A stretch of DNA of 32,553 nt. It comes from Bacillota bacterium. GTDB lineage: Bacteria; Bacillota; Clostridia; Eubacteriales; Eubacteriaceae. The stretch covers positions 1-32,553 of the forward strand of contig JAHIQT010000141.1 in the NCBI GenBank assembly GCA_018903255.1, written 5' to 3'. Both the position numbers and the translations under genes were made by a program. A model generated the notes under the pieces. The model made no database searches. It was not told where the DNA came from and saw nothing but the letters and a program-made list of their open reading frames with translations. How positions within the stretch are numbered: position 1 is the first letter of the stretch; every line of letters starts with the position of its first letter. Positions 1 to 6,408 of the stretch are shown here, piece by piece.

Positions 1-837
1 AAATCAAATTTCTATACATCGGAGATTTATTTGGATCAAATTGCTCATAAGGCTCTGACCTGCAAATTTATGAATCCGGAGATGCGGATCATTATGGAAA
101 CGATCCTGTTTTTGCGGGAATCCTTTATCGAGGGTGAAGTAGACTTGCCGCCGGGGGATCCAAGTCATCTGGCGATGAGCGATCTGCTTTGGGAAAAACG
201 GGAATTGCGGGTTGAATTGCTGAAGCTGCGGGGCATTTTCATGAAGAAAAGTGAATGCCTGGTTCATGGCGACCTGCATACCTCTAATATTATGATCGAT
301 CAAAGCGAGATGAAAATCATCGATATGGAATACCCGTTTATGGGTCCTTCCTCATCTGATACTGGCTATCTGCTGGGCAATCTGCTTTATCAGTATATTG
401 CCTGGTTCCACCATGAAGAAGGCAGCAAAGCATCGCGAAAAGCTTATCGGAAGGAGATCCTGGACACCATCCGCGACCTGGTTAATGAATATCAGCGGGT
501 TTACTGTGCGTGCTGGGATCAGGACGCTAAGCCGATGTATCGCGAGTATACCGAGTATCGGGATGATTTGCTAAAAACCTATCTTAAAGAGGTCTGTGGC
601 TTCACTGGCTGTCAGATTGTCAGTCGGGTGGGCGGAATCGTGCCGCTACCGGATTTTGATGCGATCAAAAATCCTCTTAGCCGAAACTGCGCCCGGCGGC
701 TGTCGCTGCTGATTGCCGATGCCCTGATTATGAAGCGGGAAGAAATCGAATCGGTCGATGACATCATTGCGCTAATCGAAACCATTACCTATCGCTATTT
801 TGACGTGATGAAAGCCTTAAAAAATCGGAATGAATAA
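1..837 (+). CDS. mtnK: S-methyl-5-thioribose kinase, 5' partial
   Basis: This is the C-terminal part (278 codons plus stop) of a kinase that phosphorylates methylthioribose in the methionine salvage pathway. The frame is open to the left edge, so the true start lies outside the window; the TTG at 31 is only an internal codon. The kinase catalytic motif HGDLHTSN is encoded from base 265. It is followed by IIDMEYPFMGP, which fills the place of the metal-binding IDPEF-type motif of MtnK. The later segment CGFTGCQIVSRVGGI...NPLSRNCARR matches the family's C-terminal region. The full family length is about 400 residues, so roughly 120 are missing. A good intrinsic terminator follows at once. The assignment rests on recognised family motifs; other choline-kinase-like phosphotransferases share HGD but not the C-terminal pattern. 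Confidence 0.8.
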   Translation, partial: KSNFYTSEIYLDQIAHKALTCKFMNPEMRIIMETILFLRESFIEGEVDLPPGDPSHLAMSDLLWEKRELRVELLKLRGIFMKKSECLVHGDLHTSNIMIDQSEMKIIDMEYPFMGPSSSDTGYLLGNLLYQYIAWFHHEEGSKASRKAYRKEILDTIRDLVNEYQRVYCACWDQDAKPMYREYTEYRDDLLKTYLKEVCGFTGCQIVSRVGGIVPLPDFDAIKNPLSRNCARRLSLLIADALIMKREEIESVDDIIALIETITYRYFDVMKALKNRNE

Positions 838-853
838 TAAAAGCAGGATAATA

Positions 854-886
854 AAAACTCGAGTGATTTTAGCGCTTGAGTTTTTT
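854..886 (+). terminator. Intrinsic terminator after mtnK
   Basis: A 12-bp stem (854-865 with 873-884, including two G-U pairs) has a 7-nt loop and ends in a run of six T. It lies 17 bases after the mtnK stop codon. Confidence 0.85.
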
Positions 887-1157
887 AGTTTGTCATAAGT
901 CGGCAAGGATATGTTTATTTCTTGGAAAATGTGGTAAAATAGTTACGAAAATAGGTTGGAACGAAAGACGCTCAAAGCTTTTTGTAAAAAGGAGGGTTAA
1001 GGGGACGCGGGGATTAAAAAGACGGGAGTTGACCGTGGAATCAGCTGAAATCGGTTACAGGATTGACTTATTAAACGCTAGTAACAGGCAACTAAAATGA
1101 TATGCAAAAAGGATTCCAGCTATTTGAGTAAAAATATTTATTCAGGAGGATAAAGTC
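887..1157. other. Intergenic region with no recognised gene
   Basis: About 270 bases separate the terminator from the lipoprotein gene. A TAAAAT hexamer at 935-940 could be a -10 box, but the -35 (TGTTTA, 912-917) is poor. If it is used, the transcript has a leader of roughly 200 nt, purine-rich in 985-1030. I could not match this leader to any riboswitch class. The frame open from 876 to 1100 starts inside the terminator and has no ribosome binding site, so it is not called. Confidence 0.4.
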
Positions 1158-1577
1158 ATGAAAAAAAATAAACTAACCCGGTATCTGGTGGCCGTAACCA
1201 TAATGATGGTTGCAGTGCTTTTTATGGGCGCCAGCTGCAGTGCAACCACGGCTAATGTCAGTAATGCGGTGATGACGACGGGAGTCGACGAGAGCTCTAT
1301 GGCCATTGATGAGGTTACCGAATTTCCGGTCAATACCGATGTTTATGTAGCGGCTGAATTACATAATGCCCCGGACAACACCGATATTACCTTTATCTGG
1401 TATTTAGAAGGACAGGAAGTGGATTCAGTAACAATCAATAACGGCGATGTCAGCGACGCCCCGCTATGGGGAATACTTCCGGCCGAACTGGTCACGACAC
1501 CGGGCAATTACGCGGTGGAAATCTATATTGATGACCGCGAAGAACCGGATACGGTGACAGAATTTGTGGTTAAATAA
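1158..1577 (+). CDS. Putative lipoprotein or secreted protein of unknown function
   Basis: A 139-residue protein with a clear export signal: a basic start (MKKNKLTR), a hydrophobic stretch at about residues 9-23, and Cys27 in the context MGASC. The -3 residue is Gly rather than the usual Leu, so the lipobox is imperfect and ordinary signal-peptidase cleavage is possible. The mature part is acidic and Thr/Val/Asp-rich, with a segment (DITFIWYLEGQEVDSVTI, then APLWGILPAELVTTPGNYAVEIYID) that reads like a beta-sandwich domain. A strong binding site (AGGAGG) precedes the ATG. The next gene starts 22 bases after the stop, so the two are probably co-transcribed. I do not recognise the family. Confidence 0.7.
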   Translation: MKKNKLTRYLVAVTIMMVAVLFMGASCSATTANVSNAVMTTGVDESSMAIDEVTEFPVNTDVYVAAELHNAPDNTDITFIWYLEGQEVDSVTINNGDVSDAPLWGILPAELVTTPGNYAVEIYIDDREEPDTVTEFVVK

Positions 1578-1599
1578 AGCGGTGAGGAGTCGTTGATCA

Positions 1600-1893
1600 A
1601 TGGACAAAAATGGAATCATTGCCAGTATTGGCAGACAATATGAAGAGGTTGGAATCCTTCACAAAATTGGTGGAGAAACAGATATTGCGGTGGATCAGGA
1701 ATTACTGGATGCTAAACACCCGACCGGCAAAATAAAGATCCATTATGAGAACGCGATACTCTTAAGTGAAAAGGATCAGACCATCTATTTTTGGGAGCTG
1801 ACCAAGGAAATTAAAAGCGGCTTTTCCTTCGGATTCAGCAGTGATAGCTTTTCTCAAAGCGGGTCAACCTTTAATGCCTTTGTTCAGAAATAA
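1600..1893 (+). CDS. Conserved-looking hypothetical protein, 97 aa
   Basis: A small soluble protein with no signal peptide, no membrane segment and no cysteine. It has a mixed, folded-protein composition (IKIHYENAILLSEKDQTIYFWELTKEIK) and a Ser/Gly/Phe-rich tail (SGFSFGFSSDSFSQSG). The ATG at 1600 is preceded by GTGAGGAG at a suitable distance. It follows the lipoprotein gene by 22 bases and is closed by a strong terminator, so the two genes form one unit. The function is unknown; the pairing only suggests that it acts with the exported protein. Confidence 0.6.
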   Translation: MDKNGIIASIGRQYEEVGILHKIGGETDIAVDQELLDAKHPTGKIKIHYENAILLSEKDQTIYFWELTKEIKSGFSFGFSSDSFSQSGSTFNAFVQK

Positions 1894-1905
1894 ATAAGTA
1901 AAGAA

Positions 1906-1937
1906 AAAGAAGCAGGCCATTGCGGTTTGCTTCTTTT
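1906..1937 (+). terminator. Intrinsic terminator of the lipoprotein unit
   Basis: A 13-bp stem (1906-1918 with 1924-1936, two G-U pairs) has a 5-nt loop and a T-rich 3' arm. It begins 12 bases after the stop of the 97-aa gene. Confidence 0.85.
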
Positions 1938-1971
1938 TTAGTGGGTTTAATATGAAATTAATTAGTATGTG

Positions 1972-2000
1972 TTTATTCACTGTTAAGAATATGATATAAT
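1972..2000 (+). promoter_or_regulatory. Promoter of the small toxin mRNA
   Basis: The -10 box is a perfect TATAAT (1995-2000). The best -35 is TTTATT (1972-1977) with a 17-bp spacer. Transcription would start near 2007, giving a 5' leader of about 40 nt. That leader includes a small hairpin (CCCCTT/AAGGGG, about 2023-2038) directly before the ribosome binding site GGGGAGG. Confidence 0.65.
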
Positions 2001-2047
2001 ATTTATCAGTGGGAACGGTTGCCCCTTGAGAAAGGGGGAGGATGCTT

Positions 2048-2146
2048 ATGCAGTATGTTACATATGAAAATCTGATTCAAATCGGATTATTTGTAATAGC
2101 TTTGATAAGCCTTGTCTATACGATTACTCGAAAAGACAATAAATAA
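2048..2146 (+). CDS. Putative holin-like toxin of a type I toxin-antitoxin pair, 32 aa
   Basis: A 32-codon frame beginning MQYVTYENLIQIGLF and ending TRKDNK. It has one hydrophobic segment (about residues 9-25) and a basic tail. This layout, including an N-terminal (V)TYE motif, is that of the Bacillota putative holin-like toxin family, small membrane peptides related to TxpA/BsrG-type toxins. It has its own promoter, a strong Shine-Dalgarno (GGGGGAGG), a terminator beginning at its last codons, and a strong promoter pointing back at it from 2266. Peptides of this type insert in the membrane when their antisense RNA is lost. Neither the toxicity nor the pairing has been tested here; recognition rests on peptide pattern and genetic layout. 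Confidence 0.7.
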   Translation: MQYVTYENLIQIGLFVIALISLVYTITRKDNK

Positions 2147-2183
2147 ACCGCCCCTTAGCCTGAGAAACTAGGACGGTTTATTT
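2141..2183. terminator. Shared, roughly symmetric terminator between toxin mRNA and antisense RNA
   Basis: An outer 10-bp stem (2141-2150 with 2174-2183) encloses an inner stem with one bulge (CCTTAG with CTAGG). It is A-rich on the left and T-rich on the right, so it can act in both directions. The toxin's last two codons lie inside the left arm. Confidence 0.65.
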
Positions 2184-2231
2184 GTTCTATCAATTCGACT
2201 CGCAAGGGGTACAACTTAGTACCACTTTTGT
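2141..2231 (-). ncRNA. Candidate antisense antitoxin RNA
   Basis: The promoter at 2238-2266 would start a leftward transcript near 2231. It would run into the shared terminator and overlap the 3' end of the toxin mRNA. No reading frame is evident in it. The layout is convergent, as in TxpA/RatA-type and Fst-type modules. The 5' part of this RNA resembles the 5' part of the toxin mRNA (AGTGG, then CCCCTTG), so the DNA has a diverged inverted repeat. The exact 3' end is unknown. Confidence 0.5.
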
Positions 2232-2237
2232 AAAAAT

Positions 2238-2266
2238 AGTATATCATGAATTCGATTATCTTTCAA
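2238..2266 (-). promoter_or_regulatory. Strong minus-strand promoter for the antisense RNA
   Basis: Read on the minus strand: TTGAAA (2261-2266), a 17-bp spacer, then TATACT (2238-2243). There is no gene behind it on the minus strand other than the antisense of the toxin 3' end. Confidence 0.75.
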
Positions 2267-2289
2267 GAGTGATTTTAATGAAAACAATG

Positions 2290-2316
2290 AGGTGTTCCTT
2301 TCGGAGTGCCTTTTTT
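2290..2316 (+). terminator. Stand-alone intrinsic terminator
   Basis: A 9-bp stem (2290-2298 with 2303-2311, three G-U pairs) has a 4-nt loop and is followed by six or more T. It may stop read-through from the toxin unit; no gene lies directly upstream. Confidence 0.6.
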
Positions 2317-2536
2317 GTTTTTGTCAAATGAGCAATAAAAAATGGCATATAACCAAAGTCATAAATACCATTTTTATAATAGAATGCTGTTTAATAATTA
2401 TCCGATTCACTCGTTTTTTTGTACCCCACCTAAGGGGATTCTGTACCCCATTTTTACTCTAATTGCTGCGATAATCCACGATATTTTGCACTATATAACG
2501 ACAATTCAGTATTAAAAGAGTGGCTGAAAATGGGGA
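2317..2536. repeat. Intergenic region with repeated TGTACCCCA
   Basis: No gene is seen here. The 9-mer TGTACCCCA occurs at 2420-2428 and again at 2442-2450, 22 bp apart, with AAGGGGATT between them. The reverse core GGGGTAC also occurs at 2207-2213. The GGGG and CCCC blocks can form alternative hairpins. This could be a leftover end of an insertion sequence or a protein-binding array; no transposase gene remains. Confidence 0.35.
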
Positions 2537-3457
2537 TTAAAAGGTCGTTTGATCCAATTCATAGGGTGTTTCCTGATAAACGTAGTAATTTAGCCAGTTG
2601 CTAAAAAGCAGATTGGCGTGGCCACGCCAGCGTACCACTGGGGGCTGGCTGGGATCATCGTTAGGGTAATAGTTGAGGGGAACATTGATTGGCTTGCCCT
2701 GGGAAATATCGCGGTCATATTCACCTTTTAAGGTTTCCGGGTCATACTCACTATGGCCGGTGACAAAAATTTGGCGACCGTTTTGAGCCATGACGATATA
2801 AACCCCCGATTCACTAGACGAGGCCATTACTTGCAGCTCCGGATGGGCATCAATCGGCTCCCGATGAATCCCGGTATGCCGGGAATGGGGAACATAGAAG
2901 CTGTCATCAAAGCCGCGGAAGAGTTTAATATAACGGTGCTCCAGGTGGTGCTCAAAAACACCAAAGGCTTTATCCGGTAATAGATGCTTTTGAATCTGAT
3001 AGTGATAATAAAGTCCGGCCTGGGCACCCCAGCAGATATGGAGGGTCGAAAAGACATTGCTTTTGCTCCACACCATAATTTTAGTCAGCTCTTCCCAGTA
3101 ATCGACATCTTCAAATTCCAGGGTTTCGATCGGTGCTCCGGTGATAATCAGACCATCAAAGCGCTGGTCTTGGATATCCTCAAAATAACAGTAGAAAGAG
3201 CCTAAATGTTCGGAGGACGTGTTTTTGCTCTCGTGGGTTTTGGTTTGCAACAAGGTTACCTCGATTTGCAAAGGGGTGTTTCCCAATAAACGGAGGAGCT
3301 GGGTTTCGGTGGTAATTTTGGTGGGCATTAAATTGAGTATCACAATTTTAAGCGGACGGATATCCTGATGACTGGCACGCTCGGCATCCATCACAAAAAT
3401 ATTTTCGTTGGTCAGAATTTGACTGGCGGGCAGATTATTGGGTATTTTTATCGGCAT
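2537..3457 (-). CDS. metA: Homoserine O-acetyltransferase, MetA type
   Basis: This enzyme activates homoserine with an acyl-CoA at the start of methionine synthesis. The 306-residue length is normal. The catalytic residues are visible: Cys142 (HICWGAQ), His235 and Glu237 (GHSEYD). Residue 111 is Glu ([10 protein letters not shown]). In MetA, Glu111 is established to select acetyl-CoA and Gly111 succinyl-CoA, so despite the MetA fold the product should be O-acetylhomoserine. This fits the gene just upstream, an O-acetylhomoserine sulfhydrylase, 28 bases away on the same strand. The start at 3457 has a Shine-Dalgarno (GGAGG) 7 bases ahead. Together the two genes turn homoserine plus sulfide into homocysteine in the cytoplasm. 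Confidence 0.93.
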   Translation of the reverse strand: MPIKIPNNLPASQILTNENIFVMDAERASHQDIRPLKIVILNLMPTKITTETQLLRLLGNTPLQIEVTLLQTKTHESKNTSSEHLGSFYCYFEDIQDQRFDGLIITGAPIETLEFEDVDYWEELTKIMVWSKSNVFSTLHICWGAQAGLYYHYQIQKHLLPDKAFGVFEHHLEHRYIKLFRGFDDSFYVPHSRHTGIHREPIDAHPELQVMASSSESGVYIVMAQNGRQIFVTGHSEYDPETLKGEYDRDISQGKPINVPLNYYPNDDPSQPPVVRWRGHANLLFSNWLNYYVYQETPYELDQTTF

Positions 3458-3485
3458 CTTTTACCTCCGGGTGATTTGATGTTGA

Positions 3486-4775
3486 TTAATAAACTAGCGC
3501 TTTGCTAAAGGCCTGATCCAGATCAGCCAAAATATCGTCGCTGTGTTCTAAGCCGATCGATAAACGGATCATATCTTCAGTTACCCCAGCGGCGATCAGA
3601 TCCTCGCCGGAAAGCTGCTGATGGGTGGTGGTGGCGGGATGAATAACGAGTGACTTGGCATCGGCGACATTAGCCAGGTGAGTAAATAGACTCAGGCTAT
3701 CGATGAACTTCCGCGCTGCTTCAATGCCTCCCTTGATACCAAAGGTAAAAATAGAACCGGGGCCTTTTTTGAAGTATTGATCCGATAAGGCTTTGTAAGG
3801 ATTGTCTGGGAGGGTGGGGTAGTTTACCCAGGCAACCTGAGGGTGATTGCTTAAATAGGCGACCACTTTTTGGGTGTTTTCCAGATGCCGATCGAGTCGC
3901 AGAGACAGGGTTTCCAGACCCTGTAAAAGCAGGAAGGCATTAAATGGGCTAATGCAGGCGCCGGTATCCCGCAGCAGCTGAACCCGGGCTTTGATGATAA
4001 AGGCTGCCGCCCCGATGTCGGTGGCATAGGTGATCCCGTGGTAGCTGGGGTCGGGGGTGGTGAACACCGGGAAGCGACCGCTGCCGGCCCAGTCAAAGGT
4101 GCCGCCATCAACGATGATGCCGCCGATGGTAGTGCCGTGGCCGCCGATAAATTTGGTGGCTGAATAAACCACGATATCTGCCCCGAAATCGAGTGGTCTA
4201 AATAAATAGGGGGTAGCAAAGGTATTATCGACGATCAGCGGTAGGCCATGATCATGGGCGATTTGAGCAATCGCTTTAACATCGCAAATATTGATGGCCG
4301 GATTGCCCAGCGACTCAATAAAAATGGCCTTGGTGTTGTCGTTGATGGCAGTGCGGAAATGCTCTGGATCATCTGGATTAACAAAGGTTGTTGTAATGCC
4401 CAGTCGCGGTAGGGTGGCACTCAGGAGATTGTAGGTACCCCCGTAAAGGGTGGACGCGGCCACCAGCTCGTCGCCGGTGCCGGCGATATTTAAAATGGTT
4501 GCGGTAATGGCGGCGGAACCGGAAGCAAAGGCCAGAGCGCCGACGCCGCCTTCTAAAAGCGCCATCCGTTCTTCTAGTACATTGGTGGTCGGGTTCATGA
4601 TCCGGGTATAGATGTTGCCGGGTTCTTCTAAACCAAAAAGCCGTTGGGCGTGTTGACTGCTGTCAAAAACATATGAGCTGGTCTGATAAATGGGAACAGC
4701 AACGGCGTGGGTGGTAGGATCGGGGTTTTGTCCTCCGTGAAGCTGAAGGGTTTCAAATTTTCGGGTATCTTTCAT
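3486..4775 (-). CDS. metY: O-acetylhomoserine sulfhydrylase (PLP enzyme)
   Basis: A 429-residue Cys/Met-metabolism PLP-dependent enzyme that makes homocysteine from O-acetylhomoserine and sulfide. Diagnostic features are the start ([15 protein letters not shown]), the aldehyde/PLP-binding region ([20 protein letters not shown]) and the Schiff-base Lys208 in [11 protein letters not shown]. The length of about 430, longer than the roughly 380-400 residues of cystathionine synthases and lyases, and the insertion around residues 220-250 fit MetY rather than MetB. The ATG at 4775 follows AAGGAG. It is the first gene of a two-gene operon with metA. A consensus promoter and a possible Rrf2/CymR-type operator lie upstream; no S-box riboswitch is seen. 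Confidence 0.92.
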   Translation of the reverse strand: MKDTRKFETLQLHGGQNPDPTTHAVAVPIYQTSSYVFDSSQHAQRLFGLEEPGNIYTRIMNPTTNVLEERMALLEGGVGALAFASGSAAITATILNIAGTGDELVAASTLYGGTYNLLSATLPRLGITTTFVNPDDPEHFRTAINDNTKAIFIESLGNPAINICDVKAIAQIAHDHGLPLIVDNTFATPYLFRPLDFGADIVVYSATKFIGGHGTTIGGIIVDGGTFDWAGSGRFPVFTTPDPSYHGITYATDIGAAAFIIKARVQLLRDTGACISPFNAFLLLQGLETLSLRLDRHLENTQKVVAYLSNHPQVAWVNYPTLPDNPYKALSDQYFKKGPGSIFTFGIKGGIEAARKFIDSLSLFTHLANVADAKSLVIHPATTTHQQLSGEDLIAAGVTEDMIRLSIGLEHSDDILADLDQAFSKALVY

Positions 4776-4828
4776 AACAATCTCCTTTGGGTTATTTTTA
4801 GTTTATTAGGAACTCTCTCATTACATAT

Positions 4829-4850
4829 AAAACCAGTAGGAATTATACGC
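4829..4850 (-). promoter_or_regulatory. Possible Rrf2/CymR-like operator at the metY start site
   Basis: The plus-strand sequence AAAACCAGTAGGAATTAT lies at the predicted transcription start of metY, where a repressor would block initiation. It resembles binding sites of CymR-type Rrf2 regulators of sulfur metabolism, from memory of the motif only. Weak evidence. Confidence 0.3.
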
Positions 4851-4879
4851 AATATAACACGAATAGCCGAGCTTGTCAA
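4851..4879 (-). promoter_or_regulatory. metY-metA promoter
   Basis: On the minus strand: TTGACA (4874-4879), 17 bp, TATATT (4851-4856). Transcription would start near 4844, leaving an untranslated leader of about 70 nt, too short for an S-box aptamer plus expression platform. Confidence 0.8.
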
Positions 4880-4944
4880 TACATGAAACTAAAGAACAAA
4901 AAATTATATGAACTAAAAATTAACAGAAAATAATAACTATTCGT

Positions 4945-4973
4945 TTGACATTGATAAAAAATAAGACTATAAT
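4945..4973 (+). promoter_or_regulatory. Promoter of the aromatic leader-aroF-tyrA operon
   Basis: A perfect consensus promoter: TTGACA (4945-4950), 17 bp, TATAAT (4968-4973). It diverges from the metY promoter. A promoter this strong suggests that control is exerted later, at the attenuator. Confidence 0.88.
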
Positions 4974-5055
4974 AAACAACAATACACGTTACAGTTTTTC
5001 AAGTTTTAGGAGAAATAATAGTTTCTCGGTTGTAGGGTGTCCTGAGAGGAATATC

Positions 5056-5178
5056 ATGGAAGAGTTGAGAAGAAACTTAAATGAATATTATTACGTTAAC
5101 ACCCAAAGCTATTGGTTCTTTAGCTTTGGTTACTTTGCGTGCAATAAATTAAGTTCCTTTGAGAATCCCATTCCATGA
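5056..5178 (+). CDS. Aromatic leader peptide, 40 aa (attenuator)
   Basis: A 40-codon peptide with a Shine-Dalgarno (GAGAGGA) 5 bases before its ATG. Residues 11-27 contain ten aromatic residues out of 17: Tyr11, 12, 13, 19, 26, Trp20 and Phe21, 22, 24, 27. A further Phe is at 35. This composition, followed by an intrinsic terminator and then DAHP synthase and prephenate dehydrogenase genes, is the classic layout of ribosome-mediated attenuation. The peptide would serve only as a sensor: ribosomes would stall when charged tRNA-Tyr or tRNA-Phe is short. A 9-bp hairpin (5103-5111 with 5121-5129) lies within the aromatic codons. The longer frame open from 4945 begins inside the promoter and is not a real start. 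Confidence 0.8.
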   Translation: MEELRRNLNEYYYVNTQSYWFFSFGYFACNKLSSFENPIP

Positions 5179-5252
5179 GAAATTTTTAGCGATACAGGTG
5201 TATTGAATAAAAGTTTATTTTAGGAGGCTTCTTAGGAAGTCTCCTTTTTTTT
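5103..5252 (+). promoter_or_regulatory. Attenuator RNA with alternative structures
   Basis: Three elements are visible. A perfect 9-bp hairpin (CCAAAGCTA/TAGCTTTGG, 5103-5129) covers the codons for Ser18-Gly25. A candidate antiterminator strand, AAGTTCCT (5151-5158), can pair with AGGAGGCTT (5222-5230) with one bulged A and two G-U pairs. The terminator (5222-5252) uses that same segment. A ribosome stalled at the Tyr/Phe codons would leave 5151-5158 free; one reaching the stop at 5176-5178 would cover or pass it. The antiterminator pairing is an inference. Confidence 0.55.
5222..5252 (+). terminator. Attenuator terminator before aroF
   Basis: A 10-bp stem (5222-5231 with 5236-5245, one G-U pair), the loop TTAG and eight T. 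It sits 43 bases after the leader stop codon and about 150 bases before the DAHP synthase start, so it must be bypassed for operon expression. Confidence 0.88.
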
Positions 5253-5397
5253 CGATAGGCAATGGCCAAAGATCATGCTAGTAAATTGGCGGCTGTCTGC
5301 GAATCACGAGAAATCAGTCGACCGGTTTCTGGTGGTCTTCGGTGCACAGAAGATAAAAAGGCGAAGTGGTCAGTAAACAAAAAAATGGAGGAAGAAA

Positions 5398-6408
5398 ATG
5401 ATAATAGTCGTTAAACCCAACACCAAAGAAGAAGATATTCAGAGGTTAATCAAGATGATTGAAACACAGGGACTTAGCATTCATTATTCAAAAGGTGTGG
5501 AGCACACCATTCTGGGAATAGTAGGGGATACAACATTGGCAGATGTCGAAAAAATCCGTTCGAATCGTATTGTGGAGAATGTGCTAAGGGTTCAGGAACC
5601 CTATAAGAAAGCCAATCGTCTATTCCATCCTGACGACACGATCATCAATGTCAAGGGTAGAAAAGTCGGCGAGGGAACCATCAGTGTGATCGCTGGACCC
5701 TGTTCGGTTGAAAGTGAAGAGCAGATCGTGGCGATTGCCAAACGAGTTAAAGAATCCGGAGCGACCTTCCTGCGTGGTGGTGCCTTTAAACCGCGAACCT
5801 CACCTTATGCTTTCCAGGGATTAGGTTTTGAAGGGCTGGAATTATTAAAAATCGCCAGAAAAGAAACCGGACTGCCGATTGTCAGTGAATTGATGTCATT
5901 AGAACAGTTGCCGGCCTTTGAAGATGTCGATATTATCCAGGTGGGAGCAAGAAATATGCAAAATTTTGATTTGCTTCGGGAACTGGGGAAAATTGACAAG
6001 CCGATCCTGCTAAAACGGGGAATGTCATCGACCATGCAAGAGTTTTTGATGTCCGCTGAATATATCATGAAAGAAGGTAATGATAAGGTTATCTTATGCG
6101 AAAGAGGGATCCGAACCTTTGAAACGGCAACCCGTAATACCCTCGATATCAGTTGTATTCCGGTGCTTAAAAAGAAGAGCCACTTACCGATTATTGTTGA
6201 TCCCAGCCATGCCACTGGTCTGGCCTGGACCGTTGAATCCTTAACCAAAGCGGCCATTGCGGCCGGTGCCGACGGGGTGATGATCGAGGTTCATAATAAT
6301 CCCGAAGAGGCGCTTTGCGATGGCGAACAGTCGATTACCCCAGAACAATTCCATAAGATTATGATTACCGTCAAAAAATATGCTGAATTTGAGAACAAGG
6401 TGATGTAA
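5398..6408 (+). CDS. aroF: 3-Deoxy-7-phosphoheptulonate (DAHP) synthase, type I-beta
   Basis: Catalyses the first step of the shikimate pathway, joining phosphoenolpyruvate and erythrose 4-phosphate. The 336-residue protein has a ferredoxin-like regulatory domain at about residues 1-70 (MIIVVKPNTKEEDIQRL...), as in the Thermotoga-type enzyme where this domain gives feedback inhibition by Tyr/Phe. The barrel follows with GPCSVES (100-106), GGAFKPRTSPYAFQG (127-141) and candidate metal ligands Cys102, His271 (DPSHATG), Glu297 and Asp308. The ATG at 5398 has GGAGGAAG just upstream. It overlaps tyrA by one base. The leader attenuator should set transcription, giving a second layer of control by aromatic amino acids. 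Confidence 0.95.
   Translation: MIIVVKPNTKEEDIQRLIKMIETQGLSIHYSKGVEHTILGIVGDTTLADVEKIRSNRIVENVLRVQEPYKKANRLFHPDDTIINVKGRKVGEGTISVIAGPCSVESEEQIVAIAKRVKESGATFLRGGAFKPRTSPYAFQGLGFEGLELLKIARKETGLPIVSELMSLEQLPAFEDVDIIQVGARNMQNFDLLRELGKIDKPILLKRGMSSTMQEFLMSAEYIMKEGNDKVILCERGIRTFETATRNTLDISCIPVLKKKSHLPIIVDPSHATGLAWTVESLTKAAIAAGADGVMIEVHNNPEEALCDGEQSITPEQFHKIMITVKKYAEFENKVM

Noticed and set aside
876-1100. A 74-codon open frame after the mtnK terminator
   Set aside because: It begins inside the terminator stem, has no ribosome binding site and a very basic, low-information composition; nothing supports translation.
887-1140. c-di-GMP or guanidine-type riboswitch before the lipoprotein gene
   Set aside because: Short stretches look suggestive (GACGCTCAAAGC, and several ACG triplets), but the required stems and receptor elements are not there.
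4945-5055. N-terminal extension of the aromatic leader peptide, giving a 77-aa frame
   Set aside because: Its first codons overlap the -35 and -10 boxes, so they would not be transcribed. The ATG at 5056 has its own Shine-Dalgarno.
4976-5397. T-box riboswitch for Tyr/Phe before aroF
   Set aside because: No T-box consensus (TGGNACCGCG-type bulge) is present before the terminator; the aromatic peptide explains the leader better.
5805-6257. 150-codon minus-strand frame inside aroF
   Set aside because: Antisense shadow; aroF carries all expected motifs across this stretch.
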